A stretch of 64,000 bases of DNA. Origin: Edaphochlamys debaryana. Its lineage: Eukaryota; Chlorophyta; Chlorophyceae; Chlamydomonadales. Shown in pieces: positions 35,154 to 47,100 of this stretch. Below the pieces are notes generated by a model. The model made no database searches and had not been told where the DNA came from. It saw only the letters and a program-made list of their open reading frames with translations. How positions within the stretch are numbered: position 1 is the first letter of the stretch; each line of letters opens with the position of its first letter. Location of the stretch: positions 126,501-190,500 of the forward strand of contig JAEHOE010000044.1 of NCBI GenBank assembly GCA_016858145.1. The letters run 5' to 3'. The translations under genes and the position numbers were made by a program.

Positions 35154-38029
35154 ATGGCCTCTACGCTCTTCACGCTCGCTCGCCGCTCCGCCCGGCACTC
35201 CGGGGCGCTGCTGGCGATGGCGGGGACGGGCCTCGCGACCGTGGGCCTCAGCTCGCCGGGCGCCTGGGAGATGCCCCGCGTCACTGTGCCCGGCTTCACG
35301 CCCTCGGCCCTGGCGGACGCACCACGGGTGGGGAGAGACGGGTGGTGGGGAAAGGGGCGGGTGGGGAGGGGGGCATCCGTCCGGGGAGCTGGGGCTGGGG
35401 CTGGGTGGGGCTAGAGCTGGAGTCCTGTAGACCCGCGCCGCTTTCCCCTGGCCAGCGTCGGCACGGCATTCACACCACCCCCGTCGCCCCTGCACCCCCT
35501 CCAGCCTGATGCACGTGTCAGCAACCCCTGCCTCCTCTGCACTCCTCTCTGCTCACAGCCGCGTCCCGCCACCCCCTTCCTCCGCTCCCCCCCAGCCCGA
35601 CCCCGCCTCCGCCGCCAAGGTGGCCGCCGACGCCAACATCGCCCTCACCGGCTTCGAGGCGGTCAAGGTGGGGGGAGGAGGAGGGGGGGGTTCGTGGTGG
35701 GGGGGTGGGGGGGTGAGCATGGGCCACCTGGCTCCCCTCCGCCCTCCCACCGAGTCTTATCCTCACCCGCGCGCCCGACGCGACGTCCCAGCCCTCAGTA
35801 CCGTACCGCTTTCCCTGACGTCTCCCCCCCCCTTCCCCCCCCCAGGACTCTGCCTCCTTCGTGTCCTACGCCCTGGACAAGGCCCTGCGCCACGCCAAGA
35901 GCTCCCCGCTGCAGGGGCTGCTGGGGGCCAAGCCAAGCGGCAGTGAGCGGGGGGGGGGGGGGCGGTAAAGGGAGGGAGGTGGATGTGGAGGGAAGGTTGG
36001 GCCCAGATGGCGGTTGTCGGATGTCCAGGCTGGGGCTGAGGAGGACCCCGGGGCGCGGGCTGAGAAGCCAAGCTGCCGAGCTGCTGCACCGTCGCCCGCC
36101 GCCTCACGCGCGCTGCTATTGCCGCTGCCCCCTGTCGTCGCTCCTTGCCCCTGCCCCCTTCCTGCGCCCTGCCCCCCCTGCCCCCCCTGCCCCCACCCCC
36201 GCGCCCGCCCGCCGCAGCGCCCAGCTCCCGCGGGGCCGCGGGCGCGGGGGCGGGGGACCCCCCCTCCTTCGTCTTCTTCGCGCTCTTCCCCAACCCCACC
36301 CCCTCGCCCCCGGCCCCCGCCTCGGCCCCGGCCCCGCCCCCAGTCGCCAGCTCGGCCCAGGAGTTCGGTGAGATCCCCGCCCCCACCCCCGTGGACCCCG
36401 CCGCCTTCTACTCGCTGCTGGCCCGGCAGCCGCTGAGCGAGAAGGTGGGGGGAGGGACGAGGGGAGAGGGAAGGGGGGGCCATTGCGTGGGGGTTGGGGA
36501 AAGGGGGCTGAGCGGTGCGGGATGCGGCGTGGCTGGGAGCGCGGGAGCCCTCCCACTTGGTGCCCTTCACCCTGCTTGACCGACCACCTGCACCCCCCCC
36601 CTTCCCTCCCCCCCCCCCCCCCAGCTCATCATCCTGGACGACATCGTGGACTCCGTCATTCGGGAGGCGGAGCGCTCGGCGGAGGCATCGGCGCTCACGG
36701 TGGGTGGGGGGTGGGGGCGTGGGTGGGTGGGGGGGGGCAGCGGGCAGGGGAGTGCGCGGAAGCGGGAGGGTCCGGGTTGGGAGCGACACCGACTGTGGGG
36801 CAGGCAGCACAGCCATGGCATAAGACTCTTGGCCGTCTCTTCCTCGTGCCTTGGTGATGCCAGCGTTGGCTTAGTGCCAGGGTAGCCAGGGCGGGCGCGT
36901 GCGGCTGGTAGGGCGCCCACCACCGCCTTTGTCCACATCGATGTCCGATAGCCTGCGCCACCTGCCACCCGCTCCCCCCCTCCCCGCCCCCAGGTGGGCA
37001 TGGTGGGCGGCGGTGTGGCCTGCTACGCCCTGGCGGGGTGGTGGGCGGACCTGGCGCTGCCGGGTGGGTGGGGGGGGGGGGGGTGGGAGGGAGGGGGCGT
37101 GGAGGGAGGAAGGGTGGACACGGAGGCCAAGGGAAGCTGACGAGGGGAGGGCAAGGGGGGAGGTATGCACGGCGGCAAGGACCCAGGCGCCTGCCTTCAG
37201 GTGGTCCTGCGGCCCTGTGCCTCCACCCCTACCGTCCTGTGTCCCCGCCGACACCCCTCACACCCAACCACTCCCTTCCACCCCCCTCTGTCACCCCCCC
37301 CCCCCAGGCGCCGGCACGGTGGCCTGCTCCGCCGTGGCGGGTGCCGCGGGCCACTCCCGCGCCAAGCACGCCGCCAAGCGCACCCGCACGCGCTTCCTCA
37401 ACGCCATCCTGCAGGTGGGGGCGCGGGGGTAGGGGTGTGTGTGGGGGGGGGCTGCGGGGCGTGCGCAGGGCGTCCGGCCTGGTGCAGGGGGGTGAGGGCC
37501 CACCTGGTGTTCTCGTTGGTTGCTCTCTTCTGGAAGGGCCCTCGCCTGAGCTGGGGACCCCGGCCATGCCGCACCAAGCCCCTGGCTCAGCCTCCCCCCC
37601 ACCTCCCCCCCTCTCCTCCCACCCCCCCCCACCCCCAGGGCCCCGCCGCCGCCGCCGGCCGCAACTCCTTCGTGGACTACCTGGCCGCCCCCTCGCTGGA
37701 CGTCAAGCAGCGCATCGCCTCGGACGTGGCGCCGGCCCAGTTCTTCGCCGACTTCTACGTGGTGAGGGGGGTGGGAGGGGGGGAGGGGGGGGCAGAGACG
37801 AGACGGCACAGGAGGACGTGAGGAGCCTGACAGGAAGTCGTGTGGCAGGGTCGGGCTTCGGTCCGGGTCTCTGTGGTGTCCAGCAATGTCCCTGACTCCA
37901 CCTGTCCCTTCCCCATTTTCCCGTTTCCTCCCCCCCCCGTCTCCCCCCCCCCCCCAGGCCGTGCAGCCGCTGCTCAAGTCCGGCCCCCGGGCCGACTCCA
38001 CCGAGGAGGTCCTCAACACGGCCGCCTAG
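35154..38029 (+). CDS. Unrecognised protein with Gly-rich hydrophobic segment and organelle-type N-terminus
   Basis: Nine exons (35154-35327, 35596-35667, 35846-35942, 36218-36444, 36625-36699, 36994-37063, 37308-37414, 37639-37761, 37958-38029) close in one frame to 338 aa. The ATG sits in GCCATGG. The N-terminus (MASTLFTLARRSARHSGALL) is basic, Ser/Ala-rich and without acids, suggesting a mitochondrial or plastid presequence. A Pro/Ala linker lies in exon 4. Exon 5 is an acidic helix (LIILDDIVDSVIREAERS). Exons 6-7 encode a Gly/Ala hydrophobic stretch (VGMVGGGVACYALAGWW, then AGTVACSAVAGAAG), possibly one or two membrane segments with Gly-zipper spacing, followed by a basic patch (KHAAKRTRTRF). 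The rest is soluble and helical. I know no family match; an organellar inner-membrane protein is a guess. Nearly every intron begins with a G run and ends with a C run. Confidence 0.75.
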
Positions 38030-39629
38030 GGGGGGGGGAGCAGGCGGAGGTTGGGGGGAGCAGGCGGAGGCCGGGGGAGGAGGGGCGTTGCGAGGGGCGC
38101 GCACGGTCCGGACGGTGCGTGGGGTGACGGAAACGAAGGCGGCGGCGGACGCAGGGTGGTGCAGTGGTAGGGGGGCCGGCAAGTGCAGCTGGGGTCCTGT
38201 GTACGCGCGGAGGGAGCACGTGAGCGCTTTGCGCCCCGGCTTGCCGCAATGTGTCCCATTAGTATGGATACGGTAGTATGTGACCTAAGCCACCCGTGCT
38301 CGGTAGTTGCGGAACTAGGTTCCTCGGAGTCAGGTTTTGACGCACGGTAGGCAGAAGTGGCGCCAGGTGCTGCCGGTGCCAGGGTTTGTTCCTAAGCGGG
38401 GACCCAGCATGCAGCTGAGCCGGTGCGGTAGGCTCGTGTGAGGCCTACCGTACGACGATATAAGGCGGCGCGCTACCAGGGCGGTTCCCGTTTCTTATCC
38501 GGTGTGTTTTGTTGTTGGGCCCTGGCGTGGTTATGTGTAGTGGAGCATGCGACAATTGTGCTCTTGAGCAGCTGCTGTGAGGGCAGGGGGTGGCGCCCAA
38601 TAAAGCAAGGAAGTGGCGGAGATACGCCAAAGTCATTAAGGTGCCAAATTAACGCCCGCTCCCGCCGACCCCACAGCTGCAGCAGGAGCCGTAGCCAGCC
38701 GCCGGGCGTTGTGGCCGCGGCACAGGGCCGCCTGGCGCAGCACGCGGTGACGGGTACGGGCCGGGGCCGCCCCTCGACAGGCGACGCCTGCCTCCCCACG
38801 GGCTTGGCGTGGGGTGCTGTACTGGGCCGTCTGGGCGTGGCTCGCACCGACGGCGCCGAGGGCTGCGGACCGTGTGCAGCCGGGCCGTGGGGTGCGTGGG
38901 ACAGAGCACCCAACTGAGGGCCGGAGTACGCGTGGGTGCGTGGGCGTGTGCCGTGTTAGGTGCGTGGCAGGACGCTCGCGCGGACGGCGGTGGTTGGAGG
39001 GTGCGCGGGTGCGTGGCCCCAGGTGCGTGCAGGCAACCCCTGGTGCCCCTGGGTGCCCCTGGGTGCGTGTCAAGCGCGTGGCCCCCAATGGCCCCCAGCG
39101 CTCAGCGCCGGAGCCGTCCGTGGCTCCAGGTCCCGGTGCAGGGACCGGGCGCCGAGGATGGAGGCTTGTAGCAACTTTGACAAGGGTGGCTGCCCGAACT
39201 CCGCCGGCGCATGTCCTCGTCACCCAATCACGCGTGCTGAGCTCAACCACCACTCGCAGCCAGCGTTCTCGCATACGTCACTTACTTATATGATACGGAC
39301 TCTGCGTATTCCCCGATTGACGACAATACGAAGCCCGGCCGCTGGGAACGATCTGGGGAACGATGCTCGAGGGCTCGAATGTTGGTGCCCGTGCGCGGCG
39401 CAGCGACAGCGGCGGCTGCTGCTCCACTGCGACAGAGCGTTATCCCTCAGAAGGTGAGCATCAAACGCATGGTGCAAATTCGCAGACAGGGCTCGTCACA
39501 TGAGTTGAGAGTTGACATTCCGCATGCTCTCCCAACCTCCATCGGAGCCAGCATGCGTTCCATAAATACGCAGTAAATATTGGAGCATGATATGATTGTG
39601 TTTAGCCCGACCTCTTGCCGCCCTGGACC
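38030..39629. other. Intergenic, about 1.6 kb
   Basis: Between two plus-strand genes. GTGCGTGG-like simple repeats occur around 38930-39080. No exon, tRNA or mobile element that I can support. Confidence 0.5.
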
Positions 39630-42399
39630 ATGTCGCCCCTCACGCCCGCTCCCGGTGCAGGGCCAGACCCGGAGCCCCGCGCAACCGCCAACGGGGCCTT
39701 AAGCACCACCCCCGGCCTGCAGCCTCCCCCGAACGCACGAGACTCCGAAGCGGATGTGCGGCTGCGAGCCCAGGGGGGCGGCATTGACGCCCTGGGGCCG
39801 CGCAGCGCCGCCCCGGGCAGCGGGGTGCGTGGGGTTTGACGAAGAATACCGTAACGTGGCAGATAGCCGCATCTCATAGCGGTGTGCGTGGGGCCAGGTC
39901 TACCAACTTGCCTGTTAGAGGGTCCCTGGCGCACTAGTGCTGAGGGAGGGCCCCTGGTTACAGCACAACACTTCCCTCTGCTTCCCTTAGCACGGCCTGG
40001 TTGCTTGTCACCATGCTGTGGCGACCCTCACCTTGCCAACGGCCGGTGCCCCAGGTCGCCCGGAACCTGGATGGGCCCCTCGCTGCCGCTGCCTCGGCGC
40101 CCGCACCCGGACGAGGGGCCTTAGCGGGGCCTGGGGGAGGGATGCGGTCGGTTCCGTTGGGCTTCGAGTCCGAGCCCCAGTCCCCAGCCGCACGGGCGGA
40201 GGGACAGGAACCAGAGCCCCTGCCGGAAGCGCCCGCGCCTCAACCCTGGGTAAGGGGGCATGGGGCCGGGGTGCCCGGCTGGACTGGGGGCCCTGCCTGG
40301 GGTAGCAGTGCGTGGGCCAGAACAAGTCATCCAGCGCGGGGTCGCCTGACGGTTGTGAAAACACAATGTACAGAAACATCCCTACTCTTGCCCTCCGGGG
40401 CCCCGCCCGTCCCTCAGGCGGACGCAGAGGCGGCGGCTGTGTCGGCAGCGGTGAGTGCTGCTCCGCCGCGCCCTCCCCAGCGCCCAGCCCTTGCACCCCT
40501 GCCTGGGGGCCCCTGCACCCCTGCAGAGAGATGACCTGCTGTTGCCCCGCACCGCCTGAACCCGGATGTGCCGTGTGCCCCGGGTGCCCCTGCCGCCTCC
40601 CCCTCCTCCATGCGCCTCTGCCCCACGCAGATCAGGAGGGCCGCCGACTGCCTGCGCCTGCAGGGGGAGCGGACGGCGGCCGCCATGCAGACGGTGAGCC
40701 GCCCCCGCCCCTCGCCGCCCCACCCCCCCACAGCCCCGGCCACGGCTCGGCAACGCCTCCGCGGGGGGCCCGTGGCCCGCTCCCCGTGGAACCGAGCCTG
40801 GCTCCCTGCCGCCTGCTATCCCCCGTGCGTTGCGCCCACACCCGCCCGCTCGCCGCCTCCACCCTTGGCCGGCCTCCACGCAGCTGTGCAGCCCAGCAGC
40901 CCCTCGCCCTTGCGCCCAGCCCAGTCTCCACTCGCCTGTGCCTCCCCCCTCTACCCCCTTCCGCCCCTCAGGCCGAGCGGCTGGCGGCCCGGCTGGGAGA
41001 CCTCTCGGCACTGGTCAGAAGGGGGGGTGGACGGGGAGCGAGAGAGGGGTTGGTGTGGGCGGCGCTGGGGCCCCGCTGCAGCGCTGGCGTGAGGGCGGAA
41101 GCTGCTTCAGGCAGGGGGTGCCCACCAGAGCTCGCCCTCACACGGCTTCCTCATGTTTGCGCTGCCCCACAGGTCGGGGCAGGGCGCCCTCAGGCGAGAG
41201 AGGCACCGATGCACCCGCGGGCGCCGGGCGCAGAGGGTGACAAGGAAGAGCATCGGGAGCGGGAGCGGGACCGTGCAGAGGCGCGTGCGGCAGAGGCGGA
41301 GGCGCGTGCAGCGGAGGTGGAGGACCGCTGTCTCGCGGCGGAAGGGGATGCGGAGGAGGCGCGGCGGGGCCGGCAGGAGGCCGAGCGAGCGGCACAGGCG
41401 GAGGCGGCGCGGCGTCAGGAGGCGGAGCAGGAGGCGGAGGAGGCGCGGCGGGGGTGGCGGGAGGCGGAGGACGAGCGGGACGAGGCGCAGCGAGCGCTGG
41501 AGGCAGCGGAGGCGGCAGCGGAGGCGGCCGAGGCACGAGCGCTGAACGAGCGGCGGGACAGGGAGCGGGCGGAGGACCGTGCAGAGACGGCGGAGGCGCT
41601 GTGTCGCGAGGCGGAAGTGCTGCAGGCGGCCAAGGAGGAGGAGTGTGCGGAACTGCGAGCGACGGTGAGGGGCGGCCGGCTGCATGCTTGGTTGGCTGGG
41701 CCGTGCCCTCATGCACGGACCGCCTCCCGTCCCCCAGCTCGTGCCGCCGATGTGGGTTGACCTCGTGCCTCCTCGCCGCCACTCGCCACACAGGTAGAGG
41801 AGCTGGGGGAGCAGGTGGAGGCACTCGAAGAGGGGGTGAGTCAAGGCCTGGGGCTGATTGCTGAGCGCTGCGGTCCCTACGGGGGCCGCGCAGCCTCCAT
41901 GGACCCTGTCGTCTCTGCCCCGGGGTAGCGTGAGTCAGGGAGTGTGACCACGCCCACATGCCCTGCCCTCCCCGCCGCGCTGCCCTGTCACCCCGCCCGC
42001 CCGCTGCGCCCCCCCCGCGTGCAGAAGGCGGCCACCAGGGCCGAGGCGGCGGCCGAGCGGCAGCGCGCGGCGGCGGTGGAGGCGGCCGTTGCGGAGTACA
42101 GCCGGGAGCTGTTCGGGGAGGGGTGGTACTGGGACCCGGCCGCCAACCAGGGGCCGCTCGCAGCCGTGCTGCTGGAGCGCGGAGGAACGCTGCCGCCCGG
42201 CTGGGCGGTGCGGCCCAGGGCGGAAGGCTCCCGGCTGCACAAGGCGGACTGCGGCTCGGGCATGGCCCTGGCGCAGGTGCGGTTCTACCACTACGAGGGG
42301 CGCCGGGCGCTGGAGGCTCTGTGCGGGCAGACGGGCTGGGAGCAGTGCGTCGGCAACTGCCGGGGCCGGTTCAGCAAGGAGTTTGCAGAGGGTGCATAG
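39630..42399 (+). CDS. Long coiled-coil protein with C-terminal LHK-Cys/CRGxF motif domain
   Basis: Eight exons (39630-39824, 40055-40249, 40418-40450, 40631-40693, 40972-41013, 41173-41664, 41794-41835, 42025-42399), every one a multiple of three with phase-0 borders, give 478 aa. The first two exons encode a Pro/Ala/Gly-rich disordered region. Exons 3-7 are Glu/Arg/Ala heptads, strongly coiled coil (for example EARAAEAEARAAEVEDR and AEDRAETAEALCREAE). The last exon holds AAVAEYSRELFGEGWYWDP, then a compact C-terminal block: LPPGWA, RLHKADC, VRFYHYEG, TGWEQC and CRGRFSKEF. The same ordered motifs end the protein at 21347-23099. Family and function unknown to me. The first two exons are the least secure, because they are low-complexity and rest on splice signals and phase alone. 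Confidence 0.7.
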
Positions 42400-44197
42400 G
42401 CCCTCGACCAGAGGCGGTTCCTTGCGACGGGTACCACGACGGCATGAGGGGCTGCGTTGGAGCCGCGGGCTTTGTGTGAGGCCCGCTCGCAGCCGCCTCC
42501 TTCCGGCGCGCTCGGGATGGCTCGCTACAAGGGGGCGGCGGGGCATCTGGCGCGCCGTGCAGACAAGGTTGGGCGCTTGGGCCCGGCGGGCTGGCGGTCA
42601 TGCATACGTTGCATGGCTGCGTGGACAGCAGAGCTGGGGTTCAGCGCCTGCGCCCGCTGCTGGGTCAGGGCGCGGTCACGGTGTTGACGGCGCCACGTGC
42701 TGGTAATCGCCTGACGAGCGTCGGGCCGCCGCCGGCGCGAGTGTGCTGACCCTGATTGTATAGTTTCTAGCCCGATCAAGCGGAAAGAGCAAGACCCAGG
42801 CTGCGCGTAGACGGCGGCTGCTGCCCCGCGCGTGTATGCAGGGACTGCAGGCGCGGGCGGGGGGCGGTGGGGTCGACCCGGAGGGCTTGGGGCTCACGGT
42901 CGGGGCAGGGGCGTGGTGAGCAGGTGCGCAGGTGTAGCCTACCGCCGCACCTGCCCAAGCAAGGGCTTGCTTGGCGGCTGGCGGGAGCAGAGGAGTCAGG
43001 CAGTCGTGTAAACTCAGCCCAGGATGAGAATGCAGAGATGGCCTCGTGGGGGACGTGACCGTGCAGTACAGGCAGGCGGCGTTGATGCCCCGCAGCCCCG
43101 GTGGCATTGGGCCGTGATGAAGCGGCGGGGGCTGGCCCGCAGAGTCCCAGGCCCCCGCATGCGAGATGCAAACCTGGGCAAACAATCCAAACATGCCCTG
43201 GCGCGGGTTGCGGGGTCGCTGGCGGCTGCAATCACGCATTGAGTGCATGCCCCACACATGCATACTCCCCCCTCCACCGCATCCCATCGCCAGAGCAGGC
43301 CGCCGCCACTGAGAGGCGGTGGACTAGGTGGATGTGATGAGCAGGGCACGGCTGTGTCAGCGTCACACAAGTTACACCGGCTCGGTCTGTATGTGGAGCT
43401 AGTGGAGGTTAGGCATACATGAGGGGCGTGGGCGCTGCGTGTACTGCGTGAGTGAGGGTGAGTGGTTGGTTGAGGGAGTTCCGGTGCGCGCTTGGAATGG
43501 CCTTTCGACGTGCATGTACCCCGCAGTCGGCGGCTGAGGCATATCGCGCTCCTCGGATGACACCCGACCTCCTCTCGGGTGCCACACCAGCGCATACAGT
43601 AGTTTGCTCCTGCCTACTCCTGCAGCGCGGTGACTGTGCGTCTGCGCAGTCCCGCGAGCCACGCCAGCTCGCACCGCGCCGACGGGCTCCCGCTCTGCGA
43701 AGCCGACACGTGCACGATAGCGAACGCGGGACAAACAAACCAACGAAAATAATGAGAAGCGTTGTATTACGGACAGCAAATCAAGCGCGGCTTGTGGGGC
43801 CCGCTGACGCGCCCTTGGCACGGGCACCGTACTTCTCCACACCCGGGTCCCAACGCCAATGAGATTTGTTGTATCGATAGATAACAGCAGCAAGAGCACC
43901 TTGTCGTAGTGCGCGCAGATGCACGCCCAGCGTCGGCACATAACCGACCCCCAGCGGGCCCCACAGCAGAACCGCCAGGGCCTACATTCATAGTTAATGC
44001 CGTGGATGGCTTGAGCATATTAAACCTGTGTGAAGCTTGCGCGTGTCTCTTCGAGGCGGACGAGCGATCGCGACGCGGGCCCGGGTGTGAAGTAATTAAG
44101 GCTTGACTTCTGAGGACTCTCTATACATAGGCATCAAAAGTATCAATGACAAGGCCAACACAAAACGTGCGGGGCTGCTTCCGTTGACGCGCGCGCC
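42400..44197. other. Intergenic, about 1.8 kb
   Basis: 3' flank of the coiled-coil gene and presumed promoter of kinase A. Lower GC than the genes, with no supported exon. A short AT-richer segment (44090-44160) precedes the kinase start. Confidence 0.5.
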
Positions 44198-47100
44198 ATG
44201 CTGCTGCGCCGCTTCTTGTGCTGTGCAACGACTGCGCACCCACGTTCTCCACGCAACTCCTTGGAAATTTTGGAGGATGCCAACGTGGAGGCGCCAGCGT
44301 GCCCAGCAGCGCCCCCCGCCTCGCGTAGACCCGCGCAACTCGAGCAGATACCGCTCGCCGATGTGGTTACTGACGCGCCTCTGGATGGTTCAATCTTGGC
44401 CACGGCATTCGTCACGGCAACTACCGCCAGCGAGTTAAACGTGGATGTCACCGGCGCATTATTGTCGCCCATGGCAGACGGGTTGCAAACAGGGTTGCCC
44501 CGCGCGCCGTCTGAGCCTTCCCTAAGCACGCACCCTATGGAGTTGGAGCAGTCGCTGAGGTGCGGCGTCAACGCCCTGCAACCTTGCTTCGTGCGATTTC
44601 GCTGCTGGTGCGTTGCTGCTGATGCGCTTCTCCGCACGCTGTCATTCAGGCACAGCGGAGCGTCTTCTCGTTGGGCCTTGGGCATGGCGGCTCGCAGCGG
44701 CCCGACTGGGACGGTTGTTCGCAGCGGAACAGTTAGCGCCGCGGCCCCCAGCTCAGGCGCCGCCTCCGACGGCCTGCCGCCAACCGCCTCGCCCCCCCAG
44801 CCCGTAACTCACGTGGCACCGCCAGCTGTAGCAACCCCGGCGCCCGTTTCTGCTCCGGTTATGTCCGCCTCGCTGCCGGCTCCCTTCATCTCGGAGCCCG
44901 GCGGCCTGGGCCTCGCCAAGGGGGTCCTTGCGGTGGCGGCCGCCGCGGCGGCAGAGGCGGAGGGGGGCAGCGATAGCGATGACAGCGGCGCAGCCACTCC
45001 CGCCAGCAAAGCCGTGGAGTATATGGGCATCAAATCGCCCGGTTCGGGGCACGCCCTGGCCCTGGCGGCCGCCGCTGCCGCCTGGGCCAGCCACCACTGC
45101 GCACCGCCGGCCGCCGGCGCCCCCTCGCCGCCGTCGCGGGGGCTCCCGCAAGCTCTGGCGCTGCCACCGCACCCGGCTGCTGCGGGGGCCGGGTTAGGCT
45201 TGGGTTCCCCTGTTGCGGCTGCCAAGCAAGGAGGCAGCACCACCGCCGCCGCCGCCCCTGGTGGGGCTCCCAGCGCGCCGGTGCCGCCGGCAGCAGCAGC
45301 GGGCGAGTCGGTTGCGGCAACGGCCACGGCGGTTACGGCTGTGATGCCAACGACCGCATCGTCCTTTTTGGGGCAGGACCTGTCGCCCGCCACGTCAGCA
45401 ATGTCTCTGGTCAGCGCCTCCGCGACGGCGCCGCCAGAGTGCGTGGCGGCCGCCGCCACCACCGCCTCCGCCGCCGCCGCGGCACTGGAGGCCCAGCAGC
45501 GGCCCGCAGGCCCCAGCCTCCTGCCCTTCCTCGGGAGCCTGGCCGCCAAGCCCAGCGGAGTTGTCGCCGGCGCCGCCCGCCGAATGTTCAGCGCCCTTAC
45601 CTCCTCCTCCACGGCCGCAGCGGCCGCCTCCTCCTCCAGTCCTACGCCCACGGCCGGCCGGCCGGCGGCACCGAACGCCCGGCCACACCCCGCGACCTTC
45701 ACGGCCGCTGGCGGCGGAACGGCCTTCTCGCACCAGGCGCAGCTGCTGGGCACGGGCATGTCCCTGCGCCTGGCCCCGGTGGCAGAGACCGCCGACACTT
45801 CGGGGCCCGGCCCCGGCCCCAGCGCCCTCCTGCCGAGTCCCATGGAGCCCCACGCCGCCCACCTGCGGCGGCTCTGGGCCAGCACGATGCCGGCGTCCGG
45901 CCCCGACGGTGCCGAGGGCGACAGCGTGGGTCTGCCCTCCGAGGCCCTCAGCGACCTCGCGCCCCGCCTCTCCATCCGCGGCAGCAGCGACGCCACACGG
46001 CCCTCGCTGGCCCTGGCCGGCCCTGCCGCCGCCGCCAGCGCCCTGGTCCCTGGAGGCGGCAACGGGGCTTTCATCGGCAGCGGCTCCGCCATCGCCATCC
46101 GCCCCAGTCACGCCTCTGCTGCCGCCGGGCCGCCGCCACCGCCGCGCCGCTCTGTGTCGGCCGTGCACGAGGGACACGCCGCGCTGGGCCTGGGCGGGGG
46201 CCCAGGCTTCGAGGGGCCGCTGTACCAGGGAGGGGCGGCTCTGAGGCAGGCTTCTCGCCCCGAGCCGCCCACGGGCTGGGACGTGTCACAGGTGGGTGGG
46301 TGGGTGGGGCGCAGCTCCTGCCAGCGTAGTGGGCCCACCAGGCAAGGTTTCCATGGCAGCCTTGACCCGTCCTGACACCTCCGCCGCTCCCCCCCCCCGG
46401 TCCAGCTGCTCCAGCTCCTGCACTTCGGCTCCGCCTCCGGCCACGTGCCCCTGCAGCACCTGGCCACACTGCGCCCGGGGCGGCTGGCGAGGGAGCTGGC
46501 GGGGCTGAGGTGGATCGGGCAGGGCGGCGGCGGGGCGGTGTTCCAGGCGCAGTGGCAGAGCGCTCAGGTGGCGGTCAAGTTCATGGTCTCGCCCTCGCCG
46601 GCGCACGTGGACGCGGCGGCACTGGAGGCGGTGGTGTCATTCGCGGTGAGGGGGAGGGGGGGCAGATGTGCGTGTTTGGACGGGGCTGCGTGGGCGGGGG
46701 GCAGCCTGTATGTCGTTCCGTCTCGAGCCTTTTCCTAGCATCTTCCCCCCCCCGCGTGCGTGCGTGATCTGCTGTGCGGGCCGCAGGTGGGCCACCCCAA
46801 CGTGGTCTCCACCTACGGCTTCCAGCTCTCGCGACTCACAGAGGCATCGTTTGCTGAGTGCGCTGCGATGGGGCCGCACGGAGAGCCGACATCTGGGGAG
46901 GAGACGGAGGCCGAGGAGGCCGAGGTGGACGTCGAGGGCCTGGCGGGCGACGGCACGGGCGCACACCGGACCACGAGCGTCACTGCAACGGTAGGACTGC
47001 ATGGGAGGCTTTCTGTGGGATCACTGTGTTCAGACCTACGTACAGCAAAGTCCACGTAATCAGAACAAGCTCATTACTGCACGCACCTTATAAGAGGTTG

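Noticed and set aside
44809..46098. 429-codon open frame on the minus strand opposite kinase A
   Set aside because: Shadow of the Ala/Pro-rich kinase A exon, for the same reasons as opposite kinase B.
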